DNA of 64,000 nucleotides from Bradyrhizobium sp. CER78 (GCF_029846235.1 NZ_JARVWP010000007.1:339771-403770), one strand, 5' to 3'; positions 35,135 through 43,625 are shown, counted from the stretch's first letter. The notes: generated by a model not told the origin, from the letters alone. Program-made: numbers and translations.

Positions 35135-35661
35135 CAATGCGCTTCCGTCGTCTTTGCGGTCGAGCCTTCCATTTGCCCGATCTCTCGGAGCTTGCCTTGC
35201 AAGCTGAGCGCATCGATGGACCGCAGCGGCAGCGCGGTAAAGACGGCAATTCGCTGATTGAGCATACGGTAGGCATCCTCGAACGCGACCGCGATTTCGG
35301 CCGGCGTCCCCTTCGCTCCAGCTGGATCGGGAATGCCCCAATGGGCGGTTGCAGGATGTCCGGGCCAGACGGGGCATGCTTCCGCCGCCGCGCTATCGCA
35401 GACCGTGAACACGAAGTCGAACTGGGGTTCGCCGGCCTTGGCGAACTCGTCCCATGATTTCGAGCGGTAGCCCGACGTATCGTAGCCCAAATTATCGAGA
35501 AGATGGATGGTGTGCGGGTTAACCTGGCCCTTGGGCTGGCTGCCGGCGCTGTAGGCGCGGAAATGACCCGCGCCTAGCTTGTTCAAGATCGCTTCCGCAA
35601 TGATCGAGCGCGCCGAATTTCCGGTGCAGAGGAATAGAACGTTGTATGGGCGATCAACCAT
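35134..35661 (-). CDS. arsC: Arsenate reductase, low-molecular-weight phosphatase type
   Basis: 175 residues from ATG 35661; the upstream extension of the frame is shadow. The P-loop is LFLCTGNSARSIIAEA (CX5R, Cys about residue 13). Later SAGSQPKGQVNP, KSWDEFA, FVFTVCDSAAAEACP (the second redox Cys pair) and HWGIPDPA as in LMW-PTP-type ArsC. It reduces arsenate to arsenite using thioredoxin or a similar donor. Ten bases separate it from the arsI stop. Confidence 0.92.
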   Translation of the reverse strand: MVDRPYNVLFLCTGNSARSIIAEAILNKLGAGHFRAYSAGSQPKGQVNPHTIHLLDNLGYDTSGYRSKSWDEFAKAGEPQFDFVFTVCDSAAAEACPVWPGHPATAHWGIPDPAGAKGTPAEIAVAFEDAYRMLNQRIAVFTALPLRSIDALSLQGKLREIGQMEGSTAKTTEAH

Positions 35662-35671
35662 GGCGGCACCG

Positions 35672-36145
35672 TCACGACGTGCAGCACGCGGAAGAACTTG
35701 GCGTTGCCTGCGGGGCGCAGCACGCCGATTGCTTCTCATGTGCGACGCGCGCCGTGTTTTCTCCGGTGCCGTCACCGTAGACCGTGCTCTCGCCGGTCGT
35801 GTGGAAGGTTTCCCACGCGATGCCTGCGGGATCGTCGATCCACGACTTCTCGGACTTGGCGTAGCAGCAAGCCGCCTCGCCCTGTTCGATGATGTTACCC
35901 CCCGCCTGGCGCAAGCGGCCGTAGACCTCGTAAAGCTCCTCTTGGCTCTCAACCTGAATGCCGAGATGGTCCAGACCGGGCTCGCGGCCTCTGGCCGAAA
36001 TGGCGAAGTTCACGCGAGGATCATCGAGCATCCACTTTGCGTAGTCGGTCTTGAGAACGGTCGGTTGGGCCGCGAACAAGGCAGAGTAGAAGCCTACGGA
36101 CTGCGAGAGGTCACTGACGGTGACATGAACATGAAGGCGCTTCAT
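35672..36145 (-). CDS. arsI: ArsI/CadI-family metalloenzyme, likely C-As lyase
   Basis: 157 residues from ATG 36145. A vicinal-oxygen-chelate fold opening MKRLHVHVTV (H5), GLDHLGIQV (H60), then the vicinal thiols in EAACCYAKSEKSW (C93-C94) and GIAWETF (E112). ArsI uses two His, a Glu and the Cys pair to bind Fe(II) and trivalent organoarsenicals and cleave the C-As bond. All are present. The C-terminal tail adds more Cys (SACCAPQA, SSACCTS). CadI-like cadmium proteins share the fold, but the ars context favours ArsI. Confidence 0.88.
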   Translation of the reverse strand: MKRLHVHVTVSDLSQSVGFYSALFAAQPTVLKTDYAKWMLDDPRVNFAISARGREPGLDHLGIQVESQEELYEVYGRLRQAGGNIIEQGEAACCYAKSEKSWIDDPAGIAWETFHTTGESTVYGDGTGENTARVAHEKQSACCAPQATPSSSACCTS

Positions 36146-36156
36146 GGAGGGTCCTT

Positions 36157-36501
36157 TCAGGCTGGAATTTTGGTGCGCTTGCGCGCCGGTTTGCATTCGG
36201 CGGCGGGCGCACAGGGCGCGCCGCCGCAGCAGTTCTCGGTCAGGAAGCCAAGGAGCGCGTTCATCTGCTCGAACTGCGCTGCGTAGATCATCGAGCGGCC
36301 CTCGCGGCGAACGCTGACAAGACCAGCCGTGCGAAGCCGATCAAAGTGAAATGTCAGCGTATTGGGCGCGAGATCGAGCGCGCCGGCGACTGCGCCCGCC
36401 GGCATGCCCTCCGGTCCCGCTTGCACGAGCAGCCGGAATATATCGAGGCGATTGTCCTGCGCGAGCGCCGCCAAGGCGGCAACAGCATCGGTCTTTTTCA
36501 T
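36157..36501 (-). CDS. arsR: ArsR family transcriptional regulator
   Basis: 114 residues from ATG 36501. Winged helix of the ArsR/SmtB type (LAALAQDNRLDIFRLLVQAG, MPAGAVAGALDLAPNTLTFHFDRLRTAGLV). No CVC box is seen in the recognition helix; instead the C-terminus has ENCCGGAPCAPAAEC, four Cys that could bind As(III), as in ArsR types with C-terminal Cys. It is the first gene of the ars operon. Two inverted-repeat candidate operators lie just upstream. Confidence 0.9.
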   Translation of the reverse strand: MKKTDAVAALAALAQDNRLDIFRLLVQAGPEGMPAGAVAGALDLAPNTLTFHFDRLRTAGLVSVRREGRSMIYAAQFEQMNALLGFLTENCCGGAPCAPAAECKPARKRTKIPA

Positions 36502-36508
36502 ACTTCAG

Positions 36509-36562
36509 TATTTATCGAAATATCGCCCGCTGTCAATGATATTTCAGCATTCATTGAAATAT
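36509..36562. promoter_or_regulatory. Two AT-rich inverted repeats upstream of arsR, candidate operators
   Basis: Site 1 (36509-36522) is TATTT-ATCG-AAATA. Site 2 (36539-36562) has perfect 8-base arms ATATTTCA / TGAAATAT around an eight-base spacer. Both lie within 62 bases upstream of the arsR start, in the only AT-rich stretch here. They resemble ArsR operators, which are AT-rich dyads near the promoter. Binding is inferred. Confidence 0.55.
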
Positions 36563-36740
36563 CGAGATCCGGGCTCGCGGCCACGCCCTGAACTCATCTT
36601 GCTCCAGGGCGTGTGCTCATAAGCGCCTTGTGGCTGCTTTGAGGTGCAGACCGGAAAGCGTCGGCACGCTCAGAACCTTACCGCTTTTGACCCTGCGCGG
36701 AAGTCATGCGAGCCGCTTTTGATGTCGGTTCAAGCGGACG

Positions 36741-37214
36741 CTATTCATGGGTGACTTTGGCGTAAGCCACTCCCAGAACCGCACCGTAGATGAGGTGAAG
36801 AACAAGCGTCGCCACCGTCGCCCGAGCCCCCAGCGACAGCGCGAATAAGCCATGGCCGGCCAGGGGCATGAAGATGATCATCATCGCGAGCCAGGCTAGA
36901 GCTCCGAAAATAAGGCCCTTGACTACCGGAGCGCCTGGAAGGCTTGCCTGTAGCGCCGCATAGATGATGCCCCATGCGACTGTCCCGAGGGCGAAGTGGC
37001 CAATCCACCCAAACGGAAGGGGTAAGGTCATGCCTGTAGGCTGACCTGCGACGTGCACGATATCTTCGATTGGATTGAGTTGCGGCATCAAGCCAACCGA
37101 ACTCTTGGCTATCATCAACATGGAAAGAACGACGGTAGCTATGAAGCCGGCGATAAGCCCTGCCTGGACATTTAGGGTCACTGGCATTGCATGCAAGATT
37201 TGTCTGCGGTTCAT
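36741..37214 (-). CDS. Multi-pass membrane protein, DUF6789-like
   Basis: 157 residues from ATG 37214, with GGAG seven bases upstream. Four membrane segments: GLIAGFIATVVLSMLMIAKS, FGWIGHFALGTVAWGIIYA, GLIFGALAWLAMMIIFMPLAG, ATLVLHLIYGAVLGVAY. The pattern with two short His-containing loops (VHVAGQPTG, MPLAGHGLFAL) recalls DUF6789-type proteins. Function unknown. It is upstream of the ars operon in the same direction but 239 bases away, so probably not part of it. Confidence 0.7.
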   Translation of the reverse strand: MNRRQILHAMPVTLNVQAGLIAGFIATVVLSMLMIAKSSVGLMPQLNPIEDIVHVAGQPTGMTLPLPFGWIGHFALGTVAWGIIYAALQASLPGAPVVKGLIFGALAWLAMMIIFMPLAGHGLFALSLGARATVATLVLHLIYGAVLGVAYAKVTHE

Positions 37215-37514
37215 GGCGTTGCTCCATGAGCTTAAGAACCTTCCGCGAGTGCGGAAGGATTCCGAACCAAATAGATTTTGGATTCGCTCACCTGCCGGAG
37301 GCACTACCGCTGCCATTGATTTCGCGAAAAGTCGGCATGTGCCGCTGGCAACTCAAGGGTGATTGTATACCAATTGCGTTTCAGAGTGTAGAGGTGCGAT
37401 GTCCGCTTCGGGGCCCAAAGCGGAGGTCCCGGAATGTCCGCCTCTCGCGCCGCTGTTGGGTGCTAAGCAGACATGAGCCCCGAAAGAGTCTCGTTGCCTT
37501 TATGAGCGCACGCC
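37215..37514. other. Intergenic gap without a recognisable gene
   Basis: 300 bases upstream of the DUF6789-like gene and downstream of the HxlR gene. Apart from ordinary low-GC patches I see no ORF, repeat or hairpin that I would support. Confidence 0.5.
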
Positions 37515-37862
37515 CTACTCCGGCTCCGCGCTGGCGAAGCGCACGCCGAAGGTGTCGGCATTGGCTTCGCCCCAATCGTAGAGTGCCTGCAGCATCGGCT
37601 TCAGCATCTCGCCGCGCTTGGTCAGGCAGTAGCGCGAGGAGCCGCCGCCGCGCTCCTGCTTGACGAAGCCTGAATTGCAGAGATCGCGCAGCCGCTCGGT
37701 CAGCACCTTGTCGCTGAGTTGCGGGATGTCGTGACGCAATTCGCCATAGCGCATCGGCCGGACCTTCAAGCGGCTGAGGATCACCGTCTTCCATTTGCCG
37801 CTGAGCTGATCGATCGAGAACTCGACGGGGCAGCCATATTTGCGCTTGGTCTTGCGGATCAT
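37515..37862 (-). CDS. HxlR family winged-helix regulator
   Basis: 115 residues from ATG 37862, with GGGAGAG six bases upstream; the frame continues to 37910. HxlR signature: KYGCPVEFSIDQLSGKWKTVILSRL with the conserved Cys, MRYGELRHDIPQLSDKVLTERLRDL, and GFVKQE as the wing. HxlR proteins sense aldehydes, quinones or redox state, often through that Cys. It is divergent from the CDGSH-globin gene (105 bases apart), the probable target. Confidence 0.9.
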   Translation of the reverse strand: MIRKTKRKYGCPVEFSIDQLSGKWKTVILSRLKVRPMRYGELRHDIPQLSDKVLTERLRDLCNSGFVKQERGGGSSRYCLTKRGEMLKPMLQALYDWGEANADTFGVRFASAEPE

Positions 37863-37967
37863 CGCAACTCTCCCGCGGCACTTTCCATCTGGTTCGTTGA
37901 GCGCCGCCATCGATCCATCTAAGCACGCTTCGCACGGGTTGGGCGAGCTTAGGGATCATTGCAAGGC

Positions 37968-39419
37968 ATGACAGACGACTATTCCGCCCAAGGTGCGAGC
38001 GACAAGCAACCCGCGCGCAAGCGCATCATCGTCAGGCGCAACGGGCCCTACGAACCCGACCCCGGCATTGCGATCGTCGATCATCTCGGTGTTCCCGTTG
38101 CAGCCGAGGCGCCGGTGCGGCTGTGCCGCTGCGGACAATCGCAGACCAAGCCGCTCTGCGACGGCAGTCACGTCACGCGCGGCTTTACCGACGGCAAGGA
38201 TCCGCGGCGCGTACCCGACAAGCTCGAGGTCTATGCCGGGCAGCAGGCCCATGTGTTCGACAACCGCGGCACCTGCGCGCATTCAGCCTTCTGCACCGAG
38301 CGGCTCAACTCGGTGTTTCATCTCGGCGAAGAACCCTTCGTCGCGCCGAGCGGTGCACGCCTCGACGACCTCATCAACGCGGTGCGCAGGTGCCCGTCGG
38401 GCGCGCTCGGCATCGGCATTGGCCCCGAGCGGGACGCCAACCTGTCCGATGTCAGCCGGCCGCCGCAGATCGAAGTGTCGAAGGATGGCCCCTATCGCGT
38501 CACCGGCCATGTCGAACTGGTCGATGAGGACGGCACGCCGGTCGCAGGGAACGCGGGTGCATCGCAGGAGCATGCCAGCCTGTGCCGCTGCGGCTCATCG
38601 CTGAACAAGCCGTTCTGCAGCGGCATGCACTGGAACGTCGGATTTCACGACCCCGTCCCCGATCCCTTGCGCGAGCCGACATTGTTCGAATGGGCCGGCG
38701 GCTATCCCGCGCTGCTCGACATGACGCGGATCTTCTACAGCCGCTACGTGCCGGAGGATCCACTGCTCTCCCCGCTGTTCGCCGAGATGTCGCCGGATCA
38801 TCCCGAGCGGGTCGCGGCCTGGCTCAGCGAGGTGTTCGGCGGACCGCGGCTCTACACCGAGCGGTATGGCGGCTATCGGCGGATGGTGTCGCAACATATC
38901 GGCAAGGAGATCCGGCCGGAGCAGCGCGCGCTGTGGGCGACCTACATGGTGCAGAGCGCCGACGATGCCGGGTTGCCGTCCGATCCGGAATTCCGCGCCG
39001 CCTTCGTCGCCTATATCGAATGGGGCTCGCGGATCGCGCTGGAGAATTCGGGCGCCAATGCGAAGCCGCCGCCGAACATGCCGGTGCCGCGCTGGTGGTG
39101 GGTCTGCAACGCGACGCCCGCGGCACGCCCCTCCGCAATCGCGGGCGATGCACAGGCCGCGAACGAAACCGGCGGCGCGCTGCCCGGTCCCGATGAGACG
39201 GTGCAGTTCGAGCAGCACATCCGGCCGTTGTTCCGGCCGATGGATCGCAGCTCGATGCTGTTCGCCTTCGATCTCTGGAAGGAGGAGGACGTCGCCCGGC
39301 ACAGCCGGCAGATCCTCGCCCGCCTGGAGGCCGGCACCATGCCGTGCGACGGCGCCTGGCCGGCCGAACAGGTGGCGCTGTTCGCGCGCTGGGCGGGCGC
39401 GCTGAAAGCGCCAACCTGA
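37968..39419 (+). CDS. CDGSH / 4Fe-4S / CDGSH / truncated globin fusion protein
   Basis: 483 residues from ATG 37968. Domain order: CDGSH iron-sulfur motif 1 RLCRCGQSQTKPLCDGSH (C53, C55, C64, H68); divergent mono-cluster 4Fe-4S-type region with GTCAHSAFC and RCPSGAL (C103, C109, C142); second CDGSH-like motif SLCRCGSSLNKPFCSGMH (C206, C208, C217, H221); group II truncated globin about 245-360 with proximal His in MVSQHIGKEI (H310) and the G8-type Trp in RALWATYMVQ; and a C-terminal MPCDGAWP module. No membrane segment. Likely a cytosolic electron-transfer and O2/NO-handling protein; function is inference. Confidence 0.85.
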   Translation: MTDDYSAQGASDKQPARKRIIVRRNGPYEPDPGIAIVDHLGVPVAAEAPVRLCRCGQSQTKPLCDGSHVTRGFTDGKDPRRVPDKLEVYAGQQAHVFDNRGTCAHSAFCTERLNSVFHLGEEPFVAPSGARLDDLINAVRRCPSGALGIGIGPERDANLSDVSRPPQIEVSKDGPYRVTGHVELVDEDGTPVAGNAGASQEHASLCRCGSSLNKPFCSGMHWNVGFHDPVPDPLREPTLFEWAGGYPALLDMTRIFYSRYVPEDPLLSPLFAEMSPDHPERVAAWLSEVFGGPRLYTERYGGYRRMVSQHIGKEIRPEQRALWATYMVQSADDAGLPSDPEFRAAFVAYIEWGSRIALENSGANAKPPPNMPVPRWWWVCNATPAARPSAIAGDAQAANETGGALPGPDETVQFEQHIRPLFRPMDRSSMLFAFDLWKEEDVARHSRQILARLEAGTMPCDGAWPAEQVALFARWAGALKAPT

Positions 39420-39540
39420 TCGCGCCGAGGCGACCTCGGAGCAATTTCGAGTGATTTCCGTGAACAGCGCTGCAAATTGCGCAGTGGCGGCGGACGCGCC
39501 GGCAGGCTAGACAGTGCCCGCCATTCAAGTGGAGACCCAA

Positions 39541-39891
39541 ATGAGCATTCAGCGTTTCGAAACCGGCCCGCGCATGAGCCAGGCCGTCGTGCACGGCAAC
39601 ACCGTCTATCTCGCCGGCGTCGTCGCCGGCAAGGCGGCGGGCGGCAGCGTCACCGAGCAGACCAAGGACATCCTGTCGATCATCGACGGCCACCTCGCCA
39701 AGGCCGGCACCGACAAGTCGAAGCTGCTCAGCGCGACCATCTACATCACCGACATGAAGACCTTCCCGGAGATGAACGCGGCGTGGGATTCGTGGGTCTC
39801 CCAGGGCAACACCCCGGCCCGCGCCACCGTCGAGGCCAAGCTCGCGGCGCCGCAGTACAATGTCGAGATCATGGTCGTCGCGGCGAAGTAA
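39541..39891 (+). CDS. RidA family enamine/imine deaminase
   Basis: 116 residues from ATG 39541, with GGAG seven bases upstream. YjgF/YER057c/UK114 fold: opening RFETGPRMSQAVVHGNTVYLAG, the conserved TKDILSIIDGHL helix and TPARATVEAKLA with the catalytic Arg. RidA removes reactive enamines from PLP enzymes. It follows the CDGSH-globin gene by 121 bases and ends at a strong terminator. Confidence 0.92.
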   Translation: MSIQRFETGPRMSQAVVHGNTVYLAGVVAGKAAGGSVTEQTKDILSIIDGHLAKAGTDKSKLLSATIYITDMKTFPEMNAAWDSWVSQGNTPARATVEAKLAAPQYNVEIMVVAAK

Positions 39892-39924
39892 GCCCCGCGC
39901 ACGCTGATCGAACGAGACCTCTCG

Positions 39925-39961
39925 AAGCCCCGGATTGCAAACCGCAATCCGGGGCTTGTTT
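39925..39961 (+). terminator. Strong hairpin terminator after ridA
   Basis: A perfect 14-base stem AAGCCCCGGATTGC / GCAATCCGGGGCTT with a five-base loop, followed by GTTTC. It separates ridA from the convergent hydrolase gene, whose stop is at 39972. Confidence 0.8.
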
Positions 39962-39971
39962 CATCCGCAGC

Positions 39972-41123
39972 TTACGCGCTGATCCGTGGTCGTTGAGCCG
40001 AGGCATCACCGATGTCGGACTGAAGCCAGCGCGCGATCCGGCGCCAAGAGCTGGTCAGTGCCTTGCAGCCCATGAACAGGCCGAGGTGCCCGCAGGGTTC
40101 GGTGCCACGCTCCAGCCACATCGGCGGTGTGCCCAACAGCCGCGCTGTCGCAAACGCCTGATCGCGCGGAACAACAATGTCATCGTCAGCAGCCAGCAGG
40201 AAGGCCGGCGTCTTCACCTCGGCAAGATCGATCCTGCGGCCGAGCGCGACGAAGTCTCCGCGAGCGATCCGGTTCTGACGGAATATCCAGTTGATCACCT
40301 CGAGATAGTAGACGCCCGGCAGATCAAGCGTCTCGCGATTCCAGCGCTGGAAACGATCGAGCAGCGAAGGGGCATCGTCCGACGTGTCGCGCAGGCCTCG
40401 TTGCAGCACGGCTTGCACATCCTGCAGGCCAAAGGGAATGCTCCAGCATTGCAGCATGTGCTTGCCGCTGATGATGCCGTCACCCTGATGCACCAGCGCC
40501 GCGAAGCTCTGCTCGGGCAGCGCGGCCACCATTCCGGAGAGCTGCGACGGCACCGAGACATCGATCGGGCTGCTCGCCAGCACGAGCCGTCGCACCTTGC
40601 CGGGGAAACGCGCGGCATAGAGCAGCGACAGCCATCCGCCCTGGCAGAGACCGACAAGATCGACCGGCGGGCCGATCGTGTCGACGGCGACGTTGAGGTC
40701 GGAGAGATAGCTGTCGATCGAAAAATAGCGCATCTCAGGCGTGGCCGAGCGCCAATCGGTCAGATACAGACGCGCGATGCCTGACTGTTGGAGCGCCTCG
40801 ATCAGGCTGTGGCCGGGCGCGAAATCCGCAATCAGCGCGCGGTGCAGTGCGTAGGGCGCACAGACCAGCAGCGGCTGGCCCCGCGCGGCCTGCGAAAAAT
40901 CCAGCAGATGCATCGACGGCAGTTCGAGCGCGATCCTGTTCGGCGACGTCCAGGCGAGGTGTGCGTCGCCCGGGTCGGCATGCCCGGGCGCGTGGTCGGC
41001 GTACCACTGCCAATATGTGTCAAGCACCAGTCTCGTGGCTTCAAACGGCCACAGCCAGGCGTGCTGCGCCTGGACGGCGCGCGTCTCCCGTTCCGGTGGC
41101 TTCGCGTTTTCGGTCAAAGTCAT
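39972..41123 (-). CDS. Short PHA synthase-like alpha/beta hydrolase
   Basis: 383 residues. PhaC-type features: a Cys-containing lipase box VGLCQGGWLS (Cys about residue 159) instead of Ser, LYLTDWRSATPEM, PIDVSVPS, and LLAADDDIVVP with the Asp, plus GHLGLF with the catalytic His. Length is well below class I PHA synthases (about 560-600) and the N-terminal part is short. It may be a PHA synthase-like protein of altered role, a depolymerase-type hydrolase or a truncated PhaC relative. Confidence 0.8.
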   Translation of the reverse strand: MTLTENAKPPERETRAVQAQHAWLWPFEATRLVLDTYWQWYADHAPGHADPGDAHLAWTSPNRIALELPSMHLLDFSQAARGQPLLVCAPYALHRALIADFAPGHSLIEALQQSGIARLYLTDWRSATPEMRYFSIDSYLSDLNVAVDTIGPPVDLVGLCQGGWLSLLYAARFPGKVRRLVLASSPIDVSVPSQLSGMVAALPEQSFAALVHQGDGIISGKHMLQCWSIPFGLQDVQAVLQRGLRDTSDDAPSLLDRFQRWNRETLDLPGVYYLEVINWIFRQNRIARGDFVALGRRIDLAEVKTPAFLLAADDDIVVPRDQAFATARLLGTPPMWLERGTEPCGHLGLFMGCKALTSSWRRIARWLQSDIGDASAQRPRISA

Positions 41124-41314
41124 TCACCGATTGATCGCCGCCGACATAGTCCGGCCAGCACGGGTCGAAACCTTGACCCCGATCAAGAACCGACGAATTC
41201 AGATCAAAAATTCTACGCCAAATCAAAGGGCGTAGCCGCCATGCCGGGGTTCACGATCCCGCGACCCGCGGGATGACGTTCCGGCCAGGCAGAGGGCCAC
41301 CGGCCGCTCCAACC

Positions 41315-41434
41315 AAAGCGCGATGAGATCAGGTTTGAAGCGTCATCGCGCTTTAGCTCTTTGTTTGAGCATGATCTTTTCGGAAAACCGCTTCGCACTT
41401 TGCGCTAACGCGGCCCTTCGGGTCCGGATCATGC
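41315..41434. repeat. Dispersed palindromic repeats, family F
   Basis: Two adjacent units. 41315-41354 has perfect 12-base arms AAAGCGCGATGA / TCATCGCGCTTT. 41369-41434 has GCATGATC / GATCATGC ends with inner GGCCCTTCGGGTCC. Both motifs are typical dispersed Bradyrhizobium repeats. They fill much of the 312-base gap 41124-41435, and the second unit stops one base before the Rieske oxygenase stop codon. No gene is seen in the gap. Confidence 0.8.
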
Positions 41435-41435
41435 T

Positions 41436-42500
41436 TCAGGCTGCTCGGGCGGCGGTGCGCTCCGCTTCGAGCCTGCGCGCGAACAGCCAACGGAAATAGG
41501 TCAGCGGCGCATCGGCGCCGATCGCGAGCAGCTGATAATCCGGATCGACGTCGAGCACCTTCTGCTGCGCCTCGATGAAGTCCTTGTCCTCGTTGAAGGC
41601 TTCCTCGAGCGAATGCCGCAGCGAGAGCGAAATGTTCGGATTGTCGATGTCGAAATCGTGCAAATAGTTCCAGAAGAAGTGCGTCGACGAGCGCGTCTCC
41701 GGGGTCATGAACTGCGCGTTGCGGTATTGCCGCGTGCCCGGAACCTGGACGCCCTTCTCCGCGCCCTGCCCGGCCGGCGCAAACGTGGTGTCGAGCGTGA
41801 AGATGCCCGGCACGATCATGCGGCCGATATTGCGGCGATCGACCTTGTCGTCGCGGTTGGAGATCACCTTCTTGTGGTAGGGCGGCGCATCGGCGCCCAT
41901 ATGCCAGCGCTCGACGCGGAAGCCGTCGTCCAGCTTCTCGATCGCGACCGGCTTGGTCTTGTAGGCGTATTCCTCGGAGCCGCCGAGCGTGTTGGTGTGC
42001 ACGAAGGCGAGATGGGCGAAGTCGCTGAGGTTGTCGACGATCAGGAGCCAGTTCGCCTTGTAGTGCATGTAACCCGGCAGACCGCGCCATTTGGGATCTT
42101 CGAGCGGCGGATAGTCGAGGACCAGCTTCGGATCGGCCTTCTCGGGATCGCCGGTCCAGATGAAGATCATGTTGTAGCGCTCGACCACCGGATAGCTGCG
42201 CACGCCGAGCTTGGCGGGAACAGCGTCCTGGCCGGGGATCTGGATGCACTTGCCGTCGGCCGCGAACTTCATGCCGTGATACATGCACCTGATGTCGTCG
42301 CCCTCGATGCGCCCCATCGAGAGCGGCGCGGCGCGATGGCAGCAACGGTCATCGAGCGCGACCACCTTTCCGCTGGCGCCGCGATAGATCACGATCGGCC
42401 GCTCCAGGATGGTGCGCGCCAGCTTCTTGCCGTCGATCAGCTCGTGATTCAGCGCCGCCACGTACCAGGCGTTGCGCAGGAAAATTCCGTCGTCGGCCAT
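41436..42500 (-). CDS. Rieske non-haem iron oxygenase, VanA-like
   Basis: 354 residues from ATG 42500, with GGGAGG five bases upstream. Rieske centre: DRCCHRAAPLSMGRIEG and RCMYHGMKF (C-x-H ... C-x-x-H). The mononuclear iron site is NLSDFAHLAFVHTNTLG (Asp, His, His). Closest in feel to vanillate O-demethylase oxygenase (VanA) and related ring-modifying oxygenases. No reductase (VanB) is adjacent, so it needs a remote electron donor. The divergent LysR gene is the probable regulator. Confidence 0.9.
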   Translation of the reverse strand: MADDGIFLRNAWYVAALNHELIDGKKLARTILERPIVIYRGASGKVVALDDRCCHRAAPLSMGRIEGDDIRCMYHGMKFAADGKCIQIPGQDAVPAKLGVRSYPVVERYNMIFIWTGDPEKADPKLVLDYPPLEDPKWRGLPGYMHYKANWLLIVDNLSDFAHLAFVHTNTLGGSEEYAYKTKPVAIEKLDDGFRVERWHMGADAPPYHKKVISNRDDKVDRRNIGRMIVPGIFTLDTTFAPAGQGAEKGVQVPGTRQYRNAQFMTPETRSSTHFFWNYLHDFDIDNPNISLSLRHSLEEAFNEDKDFIEAQQKVLDVDPDYQLLAIGADAPLTYFRWLFARRLEAERTAARAA

Positions 42501-42606
42501 GTCACCCTCCCGATGCAAATCTGCTTGCAATCAGGTTAGGTGATCCCGGCCATCCGGATAATCCGATTTGGCTGGACACACTGTACCGCTGGATGGACAA
42601 TCGGCC

Positions 42607-43515
42607 ATGGAGTGGCGCGACTGGGAGCTGTTTTGCGAGGTTGTCGAGCATGGCGGCTTCACCGCGGCTGCGCGCGTGCTCGGACATCCCAAATCGAGCC
42701 TCAGTGCTGCGGTGCAGCGTCTCGAGGCCAATCTCGGGCTGCGGCTGATCGAACGCACCACGCGGCATCTGCGGCTGACCGATTCCGGCGAGACCATCTA
42801 TCGCAAGGTCCGCCCGCTGTTCGCCGCGCTGCACGACACCCATAGCGAGGCGCTGGCGATGTCGAGCGCGGTGGCGGGCACCCTGCGCATCAAGGCACCA
42901 TACGAATTCGGCGCGCATCACGCGGGACCGGTCGCCTGCGCCGTGATGAGCCGTTATCCGGAGCTCGCGATCCGGATCGATGTCGAGCACGACATCGTCA
43001 ACCCGATTGCCGAGAATTACGACATCGTGTTCGCGATGCTGGAGGCGCCGCTGCCGTCGGCCGGCATCGTGATCCGCCGCGTCTTCACATTGGAGCGCGG
43101 CCTGTTCGCGGCGCCGGCGCTGCTGGAGAAATTCGGCGAGCCGCGCACGCTGGATGAATTGAGACAGCTGCCGCTGCTGACCGGCCCCAGCGATCCGCGA
43201 TGGGCGATGACCACGCCCGGCGGCGCGGTCGAGCATCTCGCGGTCGATCACGCGCGTCTCACCTCTTCGAATGCCCATGTGCGGCTGCAGGCGGCGCTCG
43301 CCGGCCACGGCGTGCTGCGGGTCACCGCAAGCTACACCCGCGCCGCGGTCGCGGCCGGTCAGTTGCGGCGGCTGCTGCCGGACCATGCCTGCGAGCCGCT
43401 CAACGTGCATGCGCTGCTGCCGGCGCGGCAATTCGTCCCGGCCAAGGTGCGCTGCTTCCTCGACGCGATGGACGCGCACGCACGCGGCGATCCGGAGGCC
43501 TACATCAAGCCATAG
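42607..43515 (+). CDS. LysR family transcriptional regulator
   Basis: 302 residues from ATG 42607 (an upstream ATG at 42568 is possible). Winged helix MEWRDWELFCEVVEHGGF, KSSLSAAVQRLEANLGLRL, then an effector domain from about residue 85 (GTLRIKAPYEFGAHHAGPVA). The branch with MDWRDWE-type openings is the CrgA/PecT-like group. It is divergent from the Rieske oxygenase by 106 bases and probably regulates it. Confidence 0.9.
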   Translation: MEWRDWELFCEVVEHGGFTAAARVLGHPKSSLSAAVQRLEANLGLRLIERTTRHLRLTDSGETIYRKVRPLFAALHDTHSEALAMSSAVAGTLRIKAPYEFGAHHAGPVACAVMSRYPELAIRIDVEHDIVNPIAENYDIVFAMLEAPLPSAGIVIRRVFTLERGLFAAPALLEKFGEPRTLDELRQLPLLTGPSDPRWAMTTPGGAVEHLAVDHARLTSSNAHVRLQAALAGHGVLRVTASYTRAAVAAGQLRRLLPDHACEPLNVHALLPARQFVPAKVRCFLDAMDAHARGDPEAYIKP

Positions 43516-43625
43516 CCCGCACAGCCGTCACGCACGCGATGACCTCAGAGGTAATCGATCGGCACCTGCAAACCTTCGATAGTCCGGACAGCCGCTTACG
43601 TTCGGCGCATCAGAAGGAGAGCACC

